This document shows positions 6,199 to 9,555 of a stretch of DNA of 9,555 nucleotides, piece after piece. This DNA is from G026625185 sp963727835 (GTDB lineage Bacteria; Desulfobacterota; WTBG01; JAGOGO01). The position numbers and the translations under genes were made by a program. Within the stretch, counting starts at the first letter, position 1, and every line of letters starts with the position of its first letter. Below the pieces are notes generated by a model. That model did not search any database and had not been told where the DNA came from. It saw only the letters and a program-made list of their open reading frames with translations. The stretch is from contig CAVSIB010000054.1 in the NCBI GenBank assembly GCA_963727835.1, forward strand, positions 1 through 9,555, read 5' to 3'.

Positions 6199-6905
6199 CT
6201 AAACTCGGATTTTTGGTTTTTGGAGTCCTTTCATTTTCCCTTTAAGAATTTCTTCAATGCGTTTCTCAATTTGTGCCCTCATCTGGATATCCTGGGTATT
6301 TTTTTTTCCATTTTAAAAGAAATTGGATCGCAGCATCTTTTTGTCCAGCTTCACTATACAGCCGTGCGGGGAGTGTTTTTAGATAGGGAGGCGCTTTTGG
6401 CTGCATAGCAGCTTGTTTAAGGTAAGAAGCTGCCATGAAGAAGGTTATTGTCGTGATACCAATAATTGAATCCGAGAAAGAAAAGGAACTGCCAGTTATC
6501 AGGATAAAAGTGAATTGCTTTTTTTAAGATTAGATTGCTTTGCTCGACTTGCTGGGCTTTAAACTAAGGATAATTCCTCCAAAATAGTAAGGCCATATGA
6601 ACTGGGGATCAAGGGTGGTAACAAGATCTAACAATATGGTAAAGCCAGGGATAGTTACGGTCAGACATAAGATGTTCTCCAAAGTAGCCGACCTCTTTAT
6701 CGAGAAATAGTCAGCAATAACCTGGTTAAAACCAAAAGTAAAGGGTTTTAAAAAATCCCCTGAGGGGATAACCATATAGACTTCCATGGTCTTTAGGGGT
6801 GACTGCAATTTATCGAGCTTACGGTGAACTAAAAAGACACCTACAAGGAGAAAGACGAGGGAAATGAATATCAGATACTTTTTGTAGAATGGGTTTGATA
6901 CTCAT
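6199..6905 (-). CDS. Membrane-anchored TPR protein, at least six frameshifts
   Basis: The gene can be followed across frames from an ATG at 6905 to the stop at 6199, about 235 residues. After MS the frame changes near 6897 to NPFYKKYLIFISLVFLLVGV, an N-terminal membrane helix. IPSGDFLKPFTFGFNQVIAD follows. A shift at a run of A (near 6697) gives VGYFGEHLMSDRNYPWLYHI, and a second near 6628 restores LVTTLDPQFIWPYYFGGIIL, a family-typical TPR core. Shifts near 6560, 6433 and 6300-6309 (a run of nine A on the coding strand, one too many) lead through FYPDNWQFLFFLGFNYWY, PPYLKTLPARLYSEAGQKDA and QIEKRIEEILKGKMKG to the end. Each segment follows the order of known membrane TPR proteins of this type. 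The soluble part probably lies outside the cytoplasm and may hold partners of the exporter or glycosylation enzymes; the function is unknown. It lies 14 nt after the GT2 gene and 33 nt before the ATPase. Confidence 0.72.
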
Positions 6906-6919
6906 TTTGTATTGTTTTG

Positions 6920-7865
6920 TTATTTGAGGTTTTTATTATATTCCATGTCGAACCACATAGCAAATAAAAGTGCCTGGAGTCCAGAGATAGACATAAACCA
7001 AAATAACAGGTGGGAGGTGTTTGGAACGAAGCCGGCCGTATAGTAAATATAAAAAACCCTGCAAAGGAATATAAAAGCTAGGGGGATAGTCGTAAAAGCC
7101 ATGCAATAGAAGAGAACAAGTGGATGAAAATCCTTGATCACATATTTAATGAAAAGGCGCTGAAAAAATCCCCAAAAAGAAGTCTACTTATAGTAGGAAT
7201 TGCTTTCCAGAGACGGATCCCCGATTTTTCACCGATATTGTAAATTGGCCGTATACTTACATCTCGCACCCGCCGATTTTCAATATTAAGTTTAATAAGG
7301 ATGTCATTCGGTACCCCATATTTTTTATAGATATCGTCTAAATCAAGGAGATTAAGTGCATTGAGGGAAATAGCGGTGTATCCGCATTGAGAATCAGCAA
7401 TATGCCAATAACCAGAGGCAATCTTGGTAAGAAAGGAGAGAGAAGAGTTTCCCAAATACCTATAATGGGGTATCATGCTCCAAGATTCTCCCCGAAACAG
7501 TCGGTTCCCTTTACTATAGTCAACCTCATTATTTACCACTGGTGCAATAATGGCTGGAAGGTCAGTGGGGTCCATTTGTGCATCACCGGCCATAACCACC
7601 GTCACATCGGTTTTTATCTCTTTGGCGCGCTTATATCCAGTAATAATAGCTCCTCCGACTCCTTGATTTTTCGAATGAGTGATTATTTCGAGGTTAGGGT
7701 GATGTTTTTTTTCATTTTCTAAACCCAAGCGGTATTATCAATGCTGGCGTCAATCACAGCAATGATTTTGTCAACAAAATCAGGCATAGTATCAATGACG
7801 CGGACGATCAGAGTTTCTTCATTATATGCTGGTACTACTACCCCGATAGTTTTATTTTTATACAT
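6920..7865 (-). CDS. GT2 family polyprenyl-phosphate sugar transferase (DPM1/GtrB-like), two frameshifts
   Basis: Membrane-bound family 2 glycosyltransferase, about 315 residues. ATG at 7865 has GGAG 5 nt upstream. The GT-A domain opens with IGVVVPAYNEETLI; the next motif reads VIDASIDNT, where the usual Asp-Asp pair is Ile-Asp. A shift near 7730 leads to GLENEKKHHPNLEIITHSKN, then GVGGAIITGYKRA. The metal/sugar-nucleotide motif is VVMAGDAQMDPTDLP, and later RRVRDVSIRPIYNIGEKSG is typical of the subgroup. A second shift in a G/T run near 7168 joins RLLFGDFF to QRLFIKYVIKDFHP and two C-terminal helices, LVLFYCMAFTTIPLAFIFLC and LLFWFMSISGLQALLFAM. Enzymes of this architecture move a sugar from a nucleotide donor to undecaprenyl or dolichyl phosphate on the cytoplasmic side. 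The product could be the donor for the DUF2723 protein encoded 65 nt upstream. The sugar is not predictable. Confidence 0.85.
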
Positions 7866-7870
7866 TGACA

Positions 7871-7874
7871 CTCC
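7871..7874 (-). promoter_or_regulatory. Ribosome-binding site of the GT2 gene
   Basis: GGAG on the minus strand within AAAGGAG, 5 nt before the ATG at 7865. It identifies the true N-terminus upstream of the frameshift near 7730. The 65-nt gap to the DUF2723 stop also holds a small AAGCT-ctt-AGCTT repeat and no visible promoter. Confidence 0.6.
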
Positions 7875-7930
7875 TTTTTTCAGAAAGCTAAGAGCTTAAT
7901 TTTTCTAATTATCATAAGGGTAAGAAATAA

Positions 7931-9555
7931 TCAATGTATAGTGACGGGAGATAACTTTTCCCGTGCTCCGGTGGCCAGTGGGTCTTTCGGACTCAGGGTG
8001 ATTACCCTTTGAAATGCATCATTGGCCTTGCCAATGTTTCCGTTTTTTCATAACAAAGTCCAAGATCAAAATTTGCTTTTAAGTCTTTTGGATCATTTTT
8101 AAGGATTTTTTTGTAAACGGGCAGTGCCATATCATATTGTTGGAAAGAAAGATATAGTTGACCTAAATTTTGAAGGGTAATGATATCAGAGGGAAAAATA
8201 TCCAAAGCTTTTTTTAAACTGATTTCAGCTTTATCAAAAAGCCCCATCTCAGCATAAACCCCTCCCAAATCATTAATGACCTCCACGTCATCAGGAGTAA
8301 GTATCTCAGCCGCTTGGAGGTTTTGGATAGCCAAAGAATACTCCCCTTTAGCAGCAAAAATAAAGAAAGCGTTTTGTAACAAAACACTGTACAAGAGTTT
8401 TTCTTCCGTGTCCCTGGGTTGTGAAAAAACCTAATATTTTGTTATTAAAAAAATCTCTCATTTTATTTATATGGATTTTTATTGACTTTTGACTGATGGG
8501 TTGGGGAGAAGGGGTAATGTTGAATAGCAACCCATCTGGTTGAAGGTTCGCTTCAACTACTTTATTGAATCTTCGAAATGGTTCCCAGTAAAAACGATTA
8601 TTTTTTATATTCATGTTAATAATAGCTTCACCTATGGAAGAATTATTGATAGGAGGAATCATTACAAGGGGGAAGCGATGTTGGGTAACTTGATTAAAAA
8701 ATTGAGGGGCAAAAATATCAGAAACTGAAAAGTTTGTAATATCCAGGCGGTAATTTTCACATTGTTGCATGTAGGATGTGCCGGTGTAAGTATTTGAAGA
8801 TATCAGACAACCTTTATATTCAATTTGATTTAAGAGATATCGGTAAAAATTATAAACATTCCAATAGGTTGATTGGTTATTCTCAATCCAGTTTGATCTT
8901 ATAAAAAAGAAAAAATAGATTATGCACAGGGAACCTACAACAACGGAAACCAAATAGTGCGGGTATGAATGAATGGTTTTATTTAAATTCATTTCCTTAA
9001 ATTTTGCGATAAAAACAAAAAAAGCGACTCCAATTGCCAAGGTAAAGAACAGAAAGGTACCGATATACGCTGAAGGCCATGGCCAATAACGGATAAAGAA
9101 AAGCCACTGGCTGAAGAAAAAAGCTCCCAGCCCAAGGAAAAGGCGGGGATTTTTTCGACCAAAGATTCCCAGTCCTGCCAAACCTAAGAAAATTCCCAGA
9201 ACATTAAAATCTTCAAAATAAAAGTGTCCGTATTTTTTGAAGAGTTTGCAGAAAGGTTTCTGGATGAAAAATCAAAGTGGTGTTTGGCATCTTTTCGATC
9301 GGTCACATGGACAATGAAATTTTTAACATTCTTCGGATTACCCCAGTCATTAGTAGGGATTAGCCGATGATCTTGCCGGCAGGTAGAGATAAATGGGAGC
9401 GCCTAAGATGACGAACATCATGATGATTCCCAGGTGAGGTAAGCGAAGGAAGTTTCGGTAGAATAACCAGAGAAAAAACAGGAGAGCTGGTATGTAGAGG
9501 ATCATAATGATATGGGCTCCGGTGCTAAGGCCGAAAAGAAAAGCAGCCAGGTAAA
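7931..9555 (-). CDS. DUF2723 membrane protein with C-terminal TPR domain, 5' end off the window, four frameshifts
   Basis: C-terminal 540 or so residues of a DUF2723 protein, the bacterial relatives of TMEM260 (CAZy GT117, protein O-mannosyltransferase). From the right edge: LAAFLFGLSTGAHIIMILYI and further helices, then the family-typical YLPARSSANP followed, after a shift near 9355, by DWGNPKNVKNFIVHVTDRKD. A shift in a T run near 9269 leads to YFEDFNVLGIFLGLAGLGIF and several more helices (SQWLFFIRYWPWPSAYIGTF and others). An extracytoplasmic stretch (about 8440-8870) precedes a shift near 8404 into the TPR domain: AAKGEYSLAIQNLQAAEILT, DVEVINDLGGVYAEMGLFDK and IITLQNLGQLYLSFQQYDMA. A last shift near 8045 gives ANDAFQRVITLSPKDPLATG and a stop at 7931. 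The catalytic acidic motif of GT-C enzymes lies in the N-terminal part, outside the window. It is the first visible gene of the operon. Confidence 0.83.

Noticed and set aside
6094..6408. Plus-strand open frame of 104 codons beside the ATPase start
   Set aside because: It is opposite the ATPase N-terminus and the C-terminal part of the TPR gene, both supported by family sequence on the minus strand.
1..9555. tRNA, rRNA, CRISPR array, insertion sequence, phage or attachment-site signals
   Set aside because: No cloverleaf-like segment, regularly spaced repeats, transposase or integrase motifs, or terminal inverted repeats were seen on either strand.

Overview
The window is bacterial DNA from a Gram-negative, probably anaerobic lineage. 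The protein families resemble those of Desulfobacterota or Nitrospirota-like genomes, but this placement rests on recalled family resemblance and is weak. There are no RNA genes, CRISPR arrays or insertion sequences. Judged by eye, positions 1-1715 are clearly G+C-richer (mid-50s percent) than the rest (high-30s percent), with the change just upstream of the aminoglycoside-phosphotransferase-like gene.

Layout. (1) Positions 1-1712, minus strand: a two-gene unit with an APH/choline-kinase-fold phosphotransferase followed by a HAD hydrolase. (2) Positions 1765-2306, minus strand: a small membrane-anchored DUF218 (YdcF/SanA/ElyC-like) protein. (3) Positions 2307-2617: a divergent control region with a promoter for each side, a perfect 17-bp palindrome, tandem 11-bp repeats that loosely resemble Pho boxes, and a leader hairpin. 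(4) Positions 2618-3487, plus strand: an intact DHH/DHHA1 phosphoesterase, exopolyphosphatase-like, followed by a possible 45-residue basic small ORF. (5) Positions 3756-9555, minus strand: one long apparent operon. In transcription order it holds a DUF2723 membrane protein with C-terminal TPRs (its 5' end lies beyond the right edge), a GT2 polyprenyl-phosphate sugar transferase, a membrane-anchored TPR protein, an ABC ATPase, an ABC-2 permease, and a second TPR-like protein with three membrane helices.

The most coherent biology is in the operon. A DPM1/GtrB-like GT2 enzyme would make a lipid-linked sugar on the cytoplasmic face, and a GT-C-type DUF2723 protein (relative of the TMEM260 protein O-mannosyltransferases) could use it outside. 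An ABC exporter flanked by two membrane TPR proteins shares the transcript. This points to surface or exported glycan/glycoprotein synthesis, by inference.

The main caution is reading-frame damage. Comparing frames by hand gives about 21 single-base shifts in seven genes, most between 5700 and 9400 and several in homopolymer runs. In each case the neighbouring frame resumes the same protein family. This looks more like consensus error than gene decay. Each such gene is given here as one gene over its full span. The APH-like, DHH and permease genes are uninterrupted.
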